Below are positions 47,811-60,331 of a stretch of DNA of 64,000 nucleotides, piece by piece. Below the pieces are notes generated by a model that saw nothing but the letters and a program-made list of their open reading frames with translations, did not search any database and was not told the DNA's origin. The position numbers and the translations under genes are program-made. The stretch comes from Nymphalis io. Lineage: Eukaryota > Arthropoda > Insecta > Lepidoptera > Nymphalidae. Position 1 is the first letter of the stretch. Every line of letters begins with the position of its first letter. The stretch is from positions 14,107,501 through 14,171,500 of the forward strand of contig NC_065892.1 of NCBI RefSeq assembly GCF_905147045.1. Direction: 5' to 3'.

Positions 47811-49329
47811 ACTTGATTTAAAAAATATCTGCACAGTATTAGTTCTAAAGACGACAATAAGCTTGAACGTTTTGCAGCCGTACAACCAACCTTCAGTAAC
47901 TCGTTCGCTTTTAAAACTGTCAAGCATTGTCATGAACTACTACAAAATTTGACGGTCGAATTATGTACGCTTTTTATAGTTTATTTCTCAAGCTTTTATT
48001 GGATTATATGGGATCAATCTCAATTGATTTTATAAATAAGTTTATAATTAAACAGATATGGTATGTAATTAAAAAATATGTGGAGTTTGTTGTTATGTTT
48101 TAAGCACATTCGTTTTGTTTTTTTATACCACAACCATATTTGATGGTAAATATATATTTAGTCTAAGATGGAACGCGCTTTATTAGAATATGCTTATTCA
48201 CTCTTGCCTTAGAGATACCCAGACTTATGCTCAGGAAACAGATGCCGGAAGGAAATTCTACATTTTCACTGTGCGCGCGAGAAATGAGGAAGCACAACGC
48301 TTCTTACAAATTGCTGGAATGTGGTTGACGTAGGAGTGTGGACCCTCACGGCATCTGGTGATCCGATGATAGAAGGGAGGGATGGAAGTAATAAATCCTG
48401 TAACATCTGTTTTTGTTTTATGGTCTTCTTTTTCTTGAATTCAACTGCACTTTCTGTGAGTACTATATTTTTTATTTTGATACTCTGACTTAATATTGTA
48501 TCATATGTTTTAACATCATAAATATTTTAGCAACATTAGCAATATTTAAGCATAAAATAAATTAAGCAGTAAAAGTATCAGAATATTAAAGAAAACATAA
48601 GAAAATTTAGAAGAAGACGAAGTGAAATTATCAAGGTCACACAATGAAGACGAGGCTTTCCCACAGATTCAAATTACGTAAATTCACGAAATATAAATGA
48701 ATAGCAAGTTTTTGCAAACAGCGTACTCATTCGTGCGGAATTGCTAATGTAATTTCACAATGTTGTAATAAGATACAGCCTAGGTTATCTTAATTTAGCC
48801 CAACGTTCTGTGAAATACGATGAAAATTGTAATTTGTTTATTTTTCTACATTTATTTTGTTTGGTTATACTAATTCGTGACTAAAAACTACTTAGTAAAT
48901 TACTTAAGTCTATGATTTTAATGCAGGATAAACGATTATTTGATTTTATTTATATAACATTAATTTATGTAGCATTAAATTTAATATAATTTTATAAAAT
49001 AACAAAATAAATGTAGTTGTAGTTTATTATTTTTATTTTATTATTTAAATTTTAAGTATAAGCTGCTTATAAAAATAGTTTATGCTTTATTGTTGAAAAA
49101 TAAATTTATTGAGACATTACTTTAGTATATTTTAATTATTATTAGTAACTATGGAAACTATGACAAAATTATAAAAATGACTGTACATAGTTTAATAGTG
49201 TTTAGTGTTTTTACTTTTAATTCATTATATTCATTGATATCATAATTCAAATTAATAACCGAACCCTGATTACCTCTAACAAAAATTCTAAAGACGAGAA
49301 GATCAAAAATAAACAAAGTGGGTACACTT
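47811..49329. other. Non-coding stretch with one unassigned GC-richer block
   Basis: The block 48210-48400 (ACTGTGCGCGCGAGAAATGA, 'GCATCTGGTGATCCGATGAT') reads like a decayed mobile-element segment, but I cannot assign it. The rest is AT-rich. Confidence 0.35.
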
Positions 49330-49690
49330 TGCAAACGCGATTATTCCACCCCACAATTACGCTTGCAAATAGAGACGTCAGGCAATTCGATGGGGTGAGC
49401 ATAAAAAATTATCACCCCATCCCGCTCTTCCGTCACGAATAAAAGAAGTAAGTCGCAAGTAATTTTTCTACAAGCTTTACACATAGCGGCAATAAAAACG
49501 CGTCGAGTTGAGGACAACCTTGTATATATCATTTTCTTGGCCTCTTTATTCTCGGACGGCCGCTGTTTCTGACACTCGGAATGAAAGTTTAAACGTTGGA
49601 GAATAATGTGAATTACGTGGTCCGTGATGAGTTTTGACATCTTTCGTAAAAAGAGTTGTAAAGTTTTTAGGCCTGCGCGCCTGGTTTAAT
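49330..49690. other. GC-richer unique block
   Basis: Less AT-rich than its flanks, not matching repeat families in the window. Minus-strand open frames of 99 and 63 codons have no recognised domain. Could be regulatory sequence. Confidence 0.25.
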
Positions 49691-52015
49691 GTAAGAATTG
49701 GAAAAAAATAGAAATAGTTAAATTCCCATGAAAACATTATCGGCCCTACTTATAAGCTTTACTTAGCGGCGATTAATTAAACACAGATTGTTTCACTAAT
49801 CATCCTACGCTACGCAACTGCTATTTCTGTAGCTGTTTTCTAGAAATTTGGTTCTGAGTGCAAAAAAAGACAACTGATGCAGGTTGTAAATATAAATAAG
49901 GATAATTGAAATCATGTTTAAAAAAATATAATATCTTCGGGATTACCAGCAATTTATTCAATTTCCGATCTCGAATGTTTAATATTAGGACTCATTTGCG
50001 GAAGGTTTCCTTAAAACGTTTAATATAGCGAGATGAGGTAAAATTGTTCCTAGTCACGCTCCTTATTACCCTCCAAAGGTTTGAGATTTTCACTCTAATA
50101 GCATTATAACCCTTGGAAATATTCATATCTTTGCACAAAAAATTGAAAAGGCTCCGATACTTGAACTCGCTTCACGGTTTAGAAAGCTCCAGCGCTCGCA
50201 ATAAGAAGGAAATTTTAAGTTATCAAACGTTCAAAGCTAACTCGATATATGATTGTCTCTTTGACGTTTCAAAATTTATTTTCTTCAGTCACGCTTCTGT
50301 TTCGCGATTTTAAAGATTTCATATTTACTGATACGTTAATACTTAGTAGAAGAATTAATTTAAATATTATTCTTATATAATAAGAACTAGTTTTTTTAAT
50401 ATAAATGAAAATATAAATACTAAACTATTAAAGATTTACGAAAATAATTATTTATATTATCTAAATCAGTTTTTTAAGTTTTTAAAAGTATATTATTTGT
50501 AAATGTTTTTTTTTTAAATTTATAATCAATGATTAAGTTCCTAGAATTAGTTTTTTTAATGTTTAGATATTTTAATAAGAACTAGAAAAACCCACAATGC
50601 AAGAGGATGCACTAGCTTAGATACGAGTTAGAGTAAGTGCTCTCAAAGTGGAGCACGGAAAGCACTCGTGCCTCGCGGCTGACTTCTCGGGAAATGACGA
50701 AAATAGGCAACGAAGGGGCATGCCAAGAATACATTTATACAAAGTTGAACCCGTGACTTCGTGCGCCTAGATAGACATGGAGATAAAGTTTTTGAATTTG
50801 CGTTCACTTTCTGGAATAAAAATTATTATTTTTATAATTAGGTAAATGACCTAATTGTATCAAAATTAAGTATTTTAATATACCCTTCAGTATCATACAC
50901 CTTTTATTATGACGTTAGTATTCTTTCCTATGTCTTTTACAAACCTTTACCTTTACCTTTTACCAACATTATATTTTACAAAAAAAATGCTTCAAATTCT
51001 TTATATTTTATTATTACTGTTTATCATTATATGCTTGTCCTTATTACCATGTAAAGTCAGTGTTTTTCTAGTGCTTCGATATGGATGACAGACTTAGCTG
51101 ACGGTCGGTACCTGCTTGATAGCAACATTTCTTGGGAATGCTTTTACTGGTATCTCACCTCACATATGAGTTACTGAAGTAATTAAATTATTTATGGTAT
51201 TAATAGTTAAGCTTAGCCAAAATTGTCTTAGTCGGTTCTTTCGACAACCCAGGGTGTTGACTCTGTCGAAAACAAAGGGCATTGAAAAATTTATTACATA
51301 TAAATATTTTTTATTAATATCTAAATAAGTAAATATTATTATAAATGAATAGAACAGTTTAAGTCACAGAACAAAATATATGGTATCATAATATATTTAT
51401 ACGCCCATATTAAAAAAGAGTAATGTATTATTCTATAGTCTAATGTAAACTTTGCTCGTAACACAAAAGAGGAATTATCCATAAACATTATCAATTCAGC
51501 TTGCGGTCAGAGGACTGTTGAACATGAAATCTAATATAATTCCAAGCATTGAACAAACAACGATATCGTAGACGATAAAAATATTTTTCGCAAATATTTT
51601 GTCAAATTTTTGTTTCCGGATATATGCAGTGGAAATAGAAGCATTTCACCCTAATAATAAAATTGCAAATTGATCAGCGTTTCTTCTGAAACGGCCCAAG
51701 GCGGACGGTGTCCAGTTGTAATTCCTCTTTATACAGTTTTACCGTCGGCCTTTTTAGGACTTTGTGAGCTTAAGTACATGGTTACGTACATGCTCGTTTT
51801 GTTAAAAATCACCGGCTAAAAGCTCGTTATTAATATTAGTTCGCGCTATTCTAATCGTTAGTCTGTAATAAATTCTAATATTGCATGGAATGAAGTTACA
51901 AAAAATCAATTTTTGATTTGATAAGCATAAATAATTTTAATCAGCGGTAGAGCTTGACTATGTCTATCCGTAGGTGGATACTACTTCTTCATCAATTATT
52001 CTCTTGAAATTATCA
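49691..52015. other. Mostly AT-rich non-coding stretch
   Basis: A family G scrap lies at 49758-49808 (AACACAGATTGTTTCACTAA). GC-richer unique blocks lie at 50595-50780 and 51670-51760. No gene recognised. Confidence 0.4.
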
Positions 52016-52019
52016 CTGC

Positions 52020-52315
52020 CAAACCCAATGGTAAGAACGCGTGAATCTTAACCGATGATCGTGGATTCAAATACGGGCAAGCACCGCTGAATTTTCATGT
52101 GCTTAATTTGTGATTTTAATTCATCTCGAGTTTTACGATGAAAGAAAACATCTCGAGGAAACCTGCATGTTTCTAATTTCGCTGAAATTCTGCCACATGT
52201 CTATTCCACCACCCGCATTGGGGCAGTGTGGTGGAAAAAACTCCAAACCTTCTCCTTAAAAAGGGAGAGGAGGCCTTAGCCCAGAAGAGAGATATTCGCT
52301 GGCTGTTAGTAGTTA
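52020..52315 (+). mobile_element. tRNA-derived SINE, family B
   Basis: It begins in the head after the A-box ('AATGGTAAGAACGCGTGAAT'), with a mutated B-box (GATTCAAATACGG). The body runs to 'GGAGGCCTTAGCCCAG'. Moderately diverged. Confidence 0.85.
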
Positions 52316-52355
52316 GTAGTTATCAATATTTTGTGTAGTAGTATTCCTGTAAAAA

Positions 52356-54404
52356 GCTGGTTGCGAAAGCTTCCAGCTGGAACTACAGAACCAATTTGCC
52401 ATGTTGGAAACTAGGCAGAGCATTGACGACGCCACCAATGGTCAGGTGCGCGTCATCCGCGAGGTAGGCCAAAATTACTTTCGACAAAAGAGCAATGGAC
52501 GTAAGTCGAAGCTCTCAGGCGAAACTCTGAACGAGATGACGAGGTGACAAGAACAGCAGAACATGACGCCATCTGAGTGTCAGGCACTTAACAGGAAGGT
52601 TAAAAAACTAATAACTAATAAGTGACACAAGACGAGCAAATACCCGGAATATTGAAGATGCTATATATGCACTCAATAGGGGCTCAAAGGTTTTTGCAAA
52701 GTCACATACCTCCTGTTGTCACCTCACAAAACTCAGAATCATACAAGGCACAACCGTCACCTCAAAACCAGAGATTCTAACTGAAGTCAAATAGTACCAT
52801 GGCGATTTATACTCATCACGAGTACCTCCACCTGAGTCCCACAGTGCGGATGACCCATGAGCCAGACTAACACGCCACCTATCAGACGATCTTCCCGACA
52901 TCGATTTGGGCGAGATTAGGATTGCTCTCGGGCAACTTGGAAACAACAAGGCTCCAGAAGATAACGGAATTACCTCAGAGCTTCTCAAAGCAGGAGGCAC
53001 ACCAGTTCTGAGAGAGCTGTCTAACATCTTTAATTCCGTCATCCACAATGTTATAACACCGTAGACATGGAGCAGAAGTGTGGTGGTGCTGTTTTTCAAG
53101 AAGGGCGATAAAGCTCTTCTGAAAAACTACCGCCCCATTTCACTTTTAAGCCATGTTTACAAATTGTTTTCGAGGGTAATCACGAATCGTCTTGCCTGAA
53201 AATTCGATGACTTCCAACCCGTGGAACAGGCTGGGTTTCGAAAAGGCTTCAGTACCGTAGACCACATACATACACTAAGGCAAATAATAACGAAGACCGA
53301 GGAATATAATCAGCCTCTATGCCTAGCGTTTGTGGACTACGAAAAAGCCTTTGATACCATCGAGACCTGGGCTGTTCTGGAATCCATGCAGAGATGCCCA
53401 ATTGACTGTCGGTATGTCCAGGTGGTGAAGTGTTTGTACGAAGCCGCAACCATGACCGTCCAAGTACAAGATTAGAGCACAAGACTTATCCAATTGCATC
53501 GCGGGGTAAGACAGGGAGATGTAATATCACCGAAACTCTTTACCAATGCATTGGAGGACGTCTTCAAGACGCTCGATTGGAACGGACGCGGCATTAATAT
53601 AAATGGCCAACACATTACACATCTGCGATTTTCCGACGACATTGTCATCATGGCGGAGACTCTGCAGGATTTGGAAGAGATGCTAAACAGCCTGAGCGAT
53701 TTTTCAAGACAAGTAGGTCTCGGGATGAACATTTAAAAGACCAAAATTATGGCAAACCGTCATGTATCCCCGAGACCAGTGGTCGTAAATGGCCCTCCAC
53801 TTGAAGTTGTGCAGGAATATATCTACCTGGGCCAAACTATACAACTTGGCCGGCACAACTTTGAGAAGGAGGCTAAAAGAAGAATACGTTTGGGCTGGGC
53901 GGCATTCGGGAGGTTACGTCATATTTTTGAATCGTCGATTCCACAGTCGCTTAAGACCAGGGTCTTCAATCAGTGCGTCCTACCTGTAATGACTTACGGT
54001 GCCGAAACGTGGACACTTACCGTAGGACTGGTCCACATATTTAGGGTCGCTCAGCGAGCAAAGGAACGTGCGATGCTTGGGGTTTATCTGGCAGATAGAA
54101 TCCGAAATTAGGACATTCGCCAGAGAACTAAAGTCACCGACATCGCGCTTAGAATTAGCTTGCTGAAGTGGAAGTGGGCTGGTCATGTCTCCAGGCGCAT
54201 TGATGGCCAATGGAGCCGACACGTGTTGGAGTGGAGGCCACGCTTAGGCAAACGTAGTGTAGGACGCCCTGTGACAAGATGGGCCGACGATTTAAAAAAG
54301 GTGGCAGGTTCGGGATGGATGCGGACTGCCCAAGATCGGGATGGTTGGCGTTCTATGGGAGAGGCTTTCGTCCAGCAGTGGACGACAAAAGGCTGAAAAA
54401 AAAA
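52356..54404 (+). mobile_element. RTE-clade LINE, 5'-truncated, with TSD
   Basis: It is flanked by an 11 bp duplication TCCTGTAAAAA (52345-52355, 54405-54415). The poly(A) starts at the stop codon (TGA at 54394-54396, then A's), so there is practically no 3' UTR, as in RTE-type elements. The endonuclease is absent. Confidence 0.9.
52376..54396 (+). pseudogene. RTE reverse transcriptase (ORF2), dead copy
   Basis: The first part (52376-52547, another frame) is linker with LELQNQFAMLETRQS and EVGQNYFRQKSNGR. From about 52879 a single frame runs to the end: LSDDLPDIDLGEIRIAL and NNKAPEDNGIT, then LKNYRPISLLSHVYKLFSRV. The palm follows, with LAFVDYEKAFD (first Asp), HRGVRQGDVISPKLF and FSDDIVIMAE (catalytic Asp pair; FSDD replaces the usual FADD). 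It ends with the RTE C-terminal signature LLKWKWAGHVSRR, GRPVTRWADDLKK. Five nonsense codons interrupt it (53062, 53197, 53473, 53734, 54109), with no indel in this 1.5 kb. RTE elements mobilise themselves by nicking DNA and priming cDNA from the nick. This copy lacks endonuclease and is non-functional. Confidence 0.9.
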
Positions 54405-54415
54405 TCCTGTAAAAA

Positions 54416-54821
54416 CTATATGAGCCATTGTAAATGTAATATATAACATTTTAAAGCTCGCTGTTGACCCCGTTCAATGTGAAAAAAGTGGTTTGCAATT
54501 TTAATGGGCTGAGGTAACCACTTACCATTTGGTAGTACATCTAAACGTAGTTTTTCACATTTAAACTTATAAAGTTTACTTTACATAAATAAATGAAAAA
54601 AGTACGACGTATGTATATTTAATGAAACAGATGACAATTGGTGAAATGTCAAATGTAAATAAATATATTGGTTTTTAATATTTTTCTAATTAACAAACAT
54701 TTATGACTTTAGAATTTATAACGCATCATATAATGCATTTGTCTTCTTTGTTGCCTTCCAATGGTTGACTTTATTACATTTTATATATTAGTTTGTTTTA
54801 ATTAAATATTAATATTATTTT
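54416..54821. other. AT-rich non-coding stretch
   Basis: Nothing recognised. Confidence 0.5.
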
Positions 54822-54990
54822 ATTCATACCACCACCTACCTCATATCCTATCTGTAATTACTTACACCGTTGGTTGCCTGGAAAAGATCGCTATGTAGCG
54901 ATAAGGTCGCCAGAATTGTACATTTATTTAGGCAGTATACATGTTTTGTATTTTTCTCTTTGTGGTGTGGTGTATAATAAAGTATAAAAG
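54822..54990 (+). repeat. LINE 3'-tail, family F
   Basis: 'ACACCGTTGGTTGCCTGGAA' then AAGATCGCTATGTAGCGATA (containing a small hairpin CGCTATGTAGCG) and a 'GTGGTGTATAATAAAGT' end. This is the 3' UTR of a non-LTR element commonly seen in Lepidoptera. The coding part is absent. Confidence 0.6.
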
Positions 54991-55552
54991 TATATTAGAC
55001 TTTATACCATATAATATATAAGACAATAATCTATATAATTGATAAAATGATCAACGTACTACCCGAGATAAAACAGAAACGTGTAAAATTTAACGGCATT
55101 ACGGCTTAAATTATTGGAAGTATGAAAATTTGATAGACATAACCGAATTACAAAGAGAATACTCACAAAGAAATACAAACGAAAAGTCGGTGATATTACG
55201 AAGCCGACAGAAGTCATAGATTCAAACCCATAAAAACGTAATACCGTCAGTGGCGACAGTTGAATTTTTAGTCAATTTCTCGTTTGACACAATTGAATTT
55301 GATCTTCGAGTAAATCGGGTTTCCGAGCACGGAGAGCGGTTGCCTTTAGATGTCGATTTTCGTAGAAGAGATGAGCGTCTAGCGGCTTAAGCGATTAACA
55401 CACGTTTTTAATAAAATTCCGCATACTGTACAAACATTTTTTTTATAAATAAAATAGACCTAATAGAAAAGCCTTTTATTCTGTATCAGAACTTATATAT
55501 AAAAATACACTGAATGAATGACTTAATCCGATAAACCAGTTTTATGTGATAT
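54991..55552. other. Non-coding stretch with GC-richer block
   Basis: 55240-55400 is less AT-rich and unique in the window. No gene recognised. Confidence 0.4.
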
Positions 55553-55700
55553 ACCTGAGCCGGTTTTGTCGGTAGAATCCACATTCCCTACAGTTGGTGA
55601 AGCTTGACGAATCAATTCAAAATTATAATTTAATTTGCAGGAATTTTTGGTTAATAACATTGTAAAAATTGATCAAGTCTATACATTAAGGCTATCCAGC
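55553..55700 (+). repeat. LINE 3'-tail remnant, family E
   Basis: GTCGGTAGAATCCACATTCC, 'AGTTGGTGAAGCTTGACGAA'. Confidence 0.55.
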
Positions 55701-57385
55701 TTTTGAACTCCATCCTGGTATTCTTAGCACATATATCAGAATAAACCGATTTTTACAAAATATTGTAAAAAATATCTATTTGACTTTTTTACCAAAAATA
55801 ATACTCCAACTTTCTTGAAACTGTCACGATATAAATAAAATTTAAATTAAATTTCTTAATTATATTAAAATTATGATAATAATATTCTCCTATCAATTGT
55901 ACCATCTACGAAGCCTTTGTCTCGCCGTCCGTCGTGGCTACAGATGAATCGTTTGAGGCTACTTAACGAGTCTTTGTACCGAGTTGTGGCGGTCGAAGGC
56001 CAATCGGTGCTGCAAATTGACTTCCAGCATTTTGGTATTTGCTGTTTATTGCCTCTATTGCCACTTTATAATAAAGTGTAATGGTTTTTAGTGGGAAAAT
56101 AAATAAGAGAGTCATAATTTAAAATTGCTATTCAAAATCATGGAAACTTTTTACATGTGCCTATAGGTACTTGTACTACTATAATAAATATATTTGTATG
56201 TTTGTTTATAATGACAACTATGGTATGAAAGCTACATTATCAGGGAGTAGCATGGTCTGTATTTTATAAAAAAATAATTTTAGAGATCCCTACGCAAATT
56301 GAAATAATGTAACCTAAGGTATCAAATACTTTTATTTTATTTGAATCGGATATTTCGTTCAGAAGTTACGGGGGGCACAAAATTTTTTTGAAAGCTTGAA
56401 ATCGTTGAATAGTATGTTTATAATTTTAATGAACATGTTCTTTATAACCTTGGCCGCGTTCGGTTTGTTCTTTTACACTATATTAATTTGTGCCTGTAAT
56501 TCCCTTGAACCTGAAAAGCTATTAATTTTACTATTTAATTTTCATGGTATATGGAAATTTAAGGTTTGTTTATCTTCGATTAGAATTGACCAAATAAAAG
56601 TTACGATATAGATGAACATTTATTGTTTTATATAATTACTAAAAAAATTATAAATAACCCTTTAATTGCTATCAAGCGATAGTGAAAATAGAATTTCCTA
56701 AACAAAATCTAAATTCAGTAAATACTCATTTAATGTTGTTTTATAGACATCTATTGTATTATATTTATTAGTCATTTTTAACTTTGCCTAGTAATATATT
56801 TTAATTTCAAAAAATCTTTAATAAACAGATATACTTATCTTTAATAAACAGAACATATAACTCAACATAAAATTATTTAAATGATAAAAAGCGACGGAGT
56901 AGCATGATATGCATAGAGGAGAATGCCCATTCTAGTATGAACAAATGTAATGAATTAAAAATTTATGTGTCAACTTCAAATTACTTTTATTTTACTTTAT
57001 AACATCCTTTAATACTTCCGAGAATGTTTTGACGAAATCGGTTTCGAGGTTTTGGAATTATTGAACAAATATGATTGTATTCAGTTTGAGGTTACATTTG
57101 GCCACAATTTTAATAAAATTATTAATTTTAAGTATATGAATAAAATAAATAATTGAATTTTTAAGAAAATGAAAAAATAAATAATATTCATAAATAGACT
57201 ATAAACAGCTAATATATAAATAATTATTTGATTTGATTATTATTAATATATTTTTTTATCCTATATAAGAATCTACGAACACTTATCCTACTCTACTCTT
57301 TTGTCATCTAATTTATTTAATATATAATAATTATGCCATATAACTTATTATTGTTACAATAAGCTTCACTTTAATTATTGATTAA
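55701..57385. other. AT-rich non-coding stretch
   Basis: A GC-richer unique block lies at 55905-56060. The 71-codon open frame at 56396-56611 is hydrophobic and AT-driven, with no sign of being a gene. Confidence 0.45.
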
Positions 57386-57389
57386 CAAA

Positions 57390-57456
57390 TGTAACCCGGG
57401 GCTTCAGCCTCGATCTGTAGCCTGACAAACCAACCACTAGGCTACCTAGACATGCA
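57390..57456 (-). repeat. tRNA-like SINE head, unassigned family
   Basis: The minus strand reads GGTAGCCTAGTGGTTGG (A-box-like), then GAAGCCCCGGGTTAC near the B-box position. It has no cloverleaf and no CCA-side stem, so it is not a tRNA gene. The body was not recognised. Confidence 0.4.
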
Positions 57457-57769
57457 AAACTGTATTTAATAATAAATGTCCACTGAAACCCCATTAATTC
57501 GTTTACATTCATTTGTTGTATTAACAGAAATGTTTATATTCCATTATCAGGTTTTAGTGATAGTAAATTCTGCAACAAATTAGTTTGCCAGTTACAATGC
57601 AATTACTGAATTCTCACATTACTAACAACCTGTGCTACGTTTTGAATAACGTATAATGAATAAACAAACACTTACGAATATTCAGGATATTACTAGTGGT
57701 CGTGATACATAATATAAGCTAATGTTTCCGGTAGTGGCTTCACCCATGTGTGGCCCTACGACCCAACGT

Positions 57770-58105
57770 CCTTACAATATAGTGGTTAGAATGCGATATA
57801 CTTAACTGATGCAGGTTCAAACCCAGGCAAGTGACACTGAATTTTTATTGTGCTTAATTTGAATATTTAATGTGTTGCTAATTAGTATTGTGCTAGGTGA
57901 AAGGAAATATCGTGGGTAACCCACGACATATATTATCACGACATAAAATTAGACACGTATTGTCTAATTTCACTGAAATTCTGCCACGTGTCTACACCAA
58001 CACACTTTGTAACAATGTGGTGGAACGAGCTGCAATCTTTCTCCTCAAAGAGAGAAGAGACATTAGCTCACCAGTCGGACATATGTAGACGTTACTTACT
58101 TGTTA
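57770..58105 (+). mobile_element. tRNA-derived SINE family B, old copy
   Basis: The head is decayed ('AATATAGTGGTTAGAATGCG') with B-box GGTTCAAACCCAGGC. The body has a local duplication of 'AATTTCACTGAAATTCTGCC' context and ends at 'AGACATTAGCTCACCAGT'. Confidence 0.75.
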
Positions 58106-58450
58106 GACGAAATATTTTAATAAAAGTTAAGGTTCTGATTAAAGCGATAAAACAGACAGATAGAAAAATAGACATAAAAAATTAAATTAAAAGGTTGATT
58201 AGTTAAGCAATGCTTCGTCTTCTTCTTTCAAATGTCAAATCAATAATGGCAAAAAATGGCAACTAAATAACTGCTTAGCAACGATTATAAGTAAGGCGTT
58301 TAGAATTTTATATTTATTGTTTATTTTTAAAGCACAGTTACCGTTTTAAAAATCATAAGTATAATTCTCTTTTCATATAAATATCTAAAAATATCACGAA
58401 GATCGCAGGTGCGGTTCCCGTGAGCGCTGAGGTCCTGTGTTTTTATTTGG
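58106..58450. other. AT-rich non-coding stretch
   Basis: Nothing recognised. Confidence 0.5.
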
Positions 58451-58742
58451 GCTTTTTTTTTTATAAAATAGGAAGGTGGACGAGCATATGGGCCACCTGA
58501 TGGTAAGTGGTCACCAAACGCCCTTAGACATTGGCATTGTAAGAAATGTCAACCATCGCTTATAGCCAATGCGCCACCAACCTTGGGAACTAAGATTTTA
58601 TGTCCCTTGTGCCTGTAATTACACTGGCTCACTCACCCTTCAAACCGGAACACAACAATATCAAGTATTGCTGTTTGCGGTAGAATATCTGATGAGTGGG
58701 TGGTACCTACCCAGACGAGCTTGCACAAAGCCCTACCACCAC
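58451..58742 (-). mobile_element. SINE-like family A, near-intact young copy
   Basis: The poly(T) start at 58454 through 'GGTGGACGAGCATATGGGCC' to 'GCACAAAGCCCTACCACCA' closely matches the copies at 1252 and 32607, with a few small indels. Confidence 0.9.
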
Positions 58743-59034
58743 GCAAATACATACTTATAATAACACAACGTAAACAAGTATAAGTATGTAATACTTGTTA
58801 ATAATATATATCCTGAATAACTTAAAAAACATAATACACATGGTATAAATGTCAATTATAATTAGCTTTGATTCTAATACTCTCATGTTATTAGTCGTAC
58901 ATTTTTACCATTAGTGATCGCAAGCAAATTATCTTTTATTTTAATTACTAATTGTTCCTTGCTAGTTACACTCATGTTTACTGTTACTATTCCGCCATGG
59001 TAGGTCGTCGCGTGATGCTATGTACACTTTAATT
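58743..59034. other. AT-rich non-coding stretch
   Basis: Nothing recognised. Confidence 0.5.
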
Positions 59035-59225
59035 ATTTATACTAATATTATAAATGCGAAGGTATCTCTGCCTGCCACTCTGTTACGCTTTCTCGGCTAA
59101 GCCACTGAACATTTGGTATGAAGCAAGGTTGAACCTAAAGGAAGGACAAAAGCTGGGCTTTTTTATACCTAGCACCTGCGTTCCCCTCAACGGATGGCCG
59201 CGGGCGAAAACTGTATTTCAATAAA
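59035..59225 (+). mobile_element. Helitron/Lep1-like non-autonomous element
   Basis: It begins with ACTAATATTATAAATGCGAA and 'CTCTGCCTGCC', continues with 'TTACGCTTTCTCGGCTAAGC' and 'ATTTGGTATGAAGCAAGGTT', and ends at 'GCGGGCGAAAACTG'. This layout is the widespread lepidopteran element. The terminal CTAGT-type end is not clear here. Family naming is from memory. Confidence 0.6.
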
Positions 59226-59938
59226 TGGCCTCTCTAATACATTTTTTTTTTCAAATCGTTTAGATAAATCCCAAGATTAATGCGCTCAAAGAAAAAACTC
59301 TTCAATATTATAACATAATAGATTCGCTTTTCTACATTATTTACTGAAATTTATTCTGGTACACCATCTTTTTAAAAAAACATTTTATTTGTGTATGTTT
59401 AAGTACTGATGCTACGTTAATAACAATTCTTTATTTAAAAAAAGTTTTTTTTTAATTATTGATCCAGTTAAATTATCTGAATCAGATTAATATGGTAATC
59501 ATATTTCCATAATAATAATCATCATTTTAAGACTAAAACCCTTTGCTGATTATAGGCACCTTATCAGCTTCTATTAATATCTTGTATGTAGTACTATTTA
59601 AAACGGTATGTAAGATGAATATTAAACGGAGCTTGAAATTAAGAGAGGTCGGCTAACCACTCGGAAGAGCCTGTAATAACAAGAGAAAACCTTAACTATG
59701 TTTAAATTCAGAGAATAGGAGATCGAAGTAACAATCCTGACATATTATTCATTGATTATAATATATTACAATCTGGTGGCATTTGAATATATTATATAAT
59801 ATACTACAGCGTAATTTAATAGCTCTTGGTACACATTTCAGAATTTCATAATTTTAACAGAAGACTGCGGGTTCAAACTCGGACAAGTACCGTAGATTTT
59901 AAATGAAATAGAATATCTTATGTCTTTTTAATTTACAG
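59226..59938. other. Probable intron sequence upstream of the host exon
   Basis: AT-rich. Its last bases form a pyrimidine-rich tract and CAG acceptor (TGTCTTTTTAATTTACAG ending at 59938). Confidence 0.5.
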
Positions 59939-60089
59939 ATGGTGAATTTTCGATATGAGGGAGCCGCTGCCCGCCGATCACTAAGTAAATGGTGAGACAA
60001 GAGCTCTGATGCCACCATGAGCGGGAAACGTGGACCCTTCCGGAGTTTTGCTATCAGCCTTATACAAATCATCACGATCATATGCCAAG
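59939..60089 (+). CDS. Host exon with start codon and signal-peptide-like N-terminus (partial gene)
   Basis: The exon is bounded by a good acceptor (T-rich tract plus ACAG, exon from 59939) and a consensus donor CAAG|GTGAGT (exon ends 60089). The proposed ATG at 60017-60019 has a strong context (GCCACCATGAG). An in-frame TGA at 59993-59995 lies upstream, so translation in this frame begins here. The 24 codons plus one base (phase 1 donor) encode MSGKRGPFRS and then the hydrophobic stretch FAISLIQIITIIC: a basic n-region and hydrophobic core, as in a secretory signal peptide. The upstream part is 5' UTR with two tiny upstream frames. The product is therefore probably secreted or a single-pass membrane protein. 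Its family cannot be told from 24 residues, and the next exons lie beyond the window. The GC content contrasts with the flanks. Confidence 0.6.
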
Positions 60090-60331
60090 GTGAGTGACGT
60101 TAACTATTAAAATATGTCTTCAATAAAAACGAACAATTTTTCACAGGCGTATTTCAATTGTCATTTTAAATGGCAAATATAAAAGATTTCGAATTTTACA
60201 AATTATCGATTTTGAAAAAATATATTTAACATTGGTAAAATATTTATTTGATAGGCAAATAGACTAACAGAGGGTAAGTGGTATATCCATTGCTTCGCGA
60301 GATATATTAATAAATAAATAATATCCTGGGA
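60090..60331. other. Probable intron, AT-rich
   Basis: It follows the donor at 60090. No further exon recognised downstream within the window. Confidence 0.4.

Noticed and set aside
52719..53099. 126-codon minus-strand open frame
   Set aside because: It is antisense to the RTE reverse transcriptase frame and has no domain, so it is a shadow.
53249..54449. Several minus-strand open frames of 77-88 codons
   Set aside because: All are antisense shadows of the RTE coding region.
59899..60081. 60-codon minus-strand open frame
   Set aside because: It is antisense to the supported host exon, which has splice sites, a Kozak ATG and an upstream stop.
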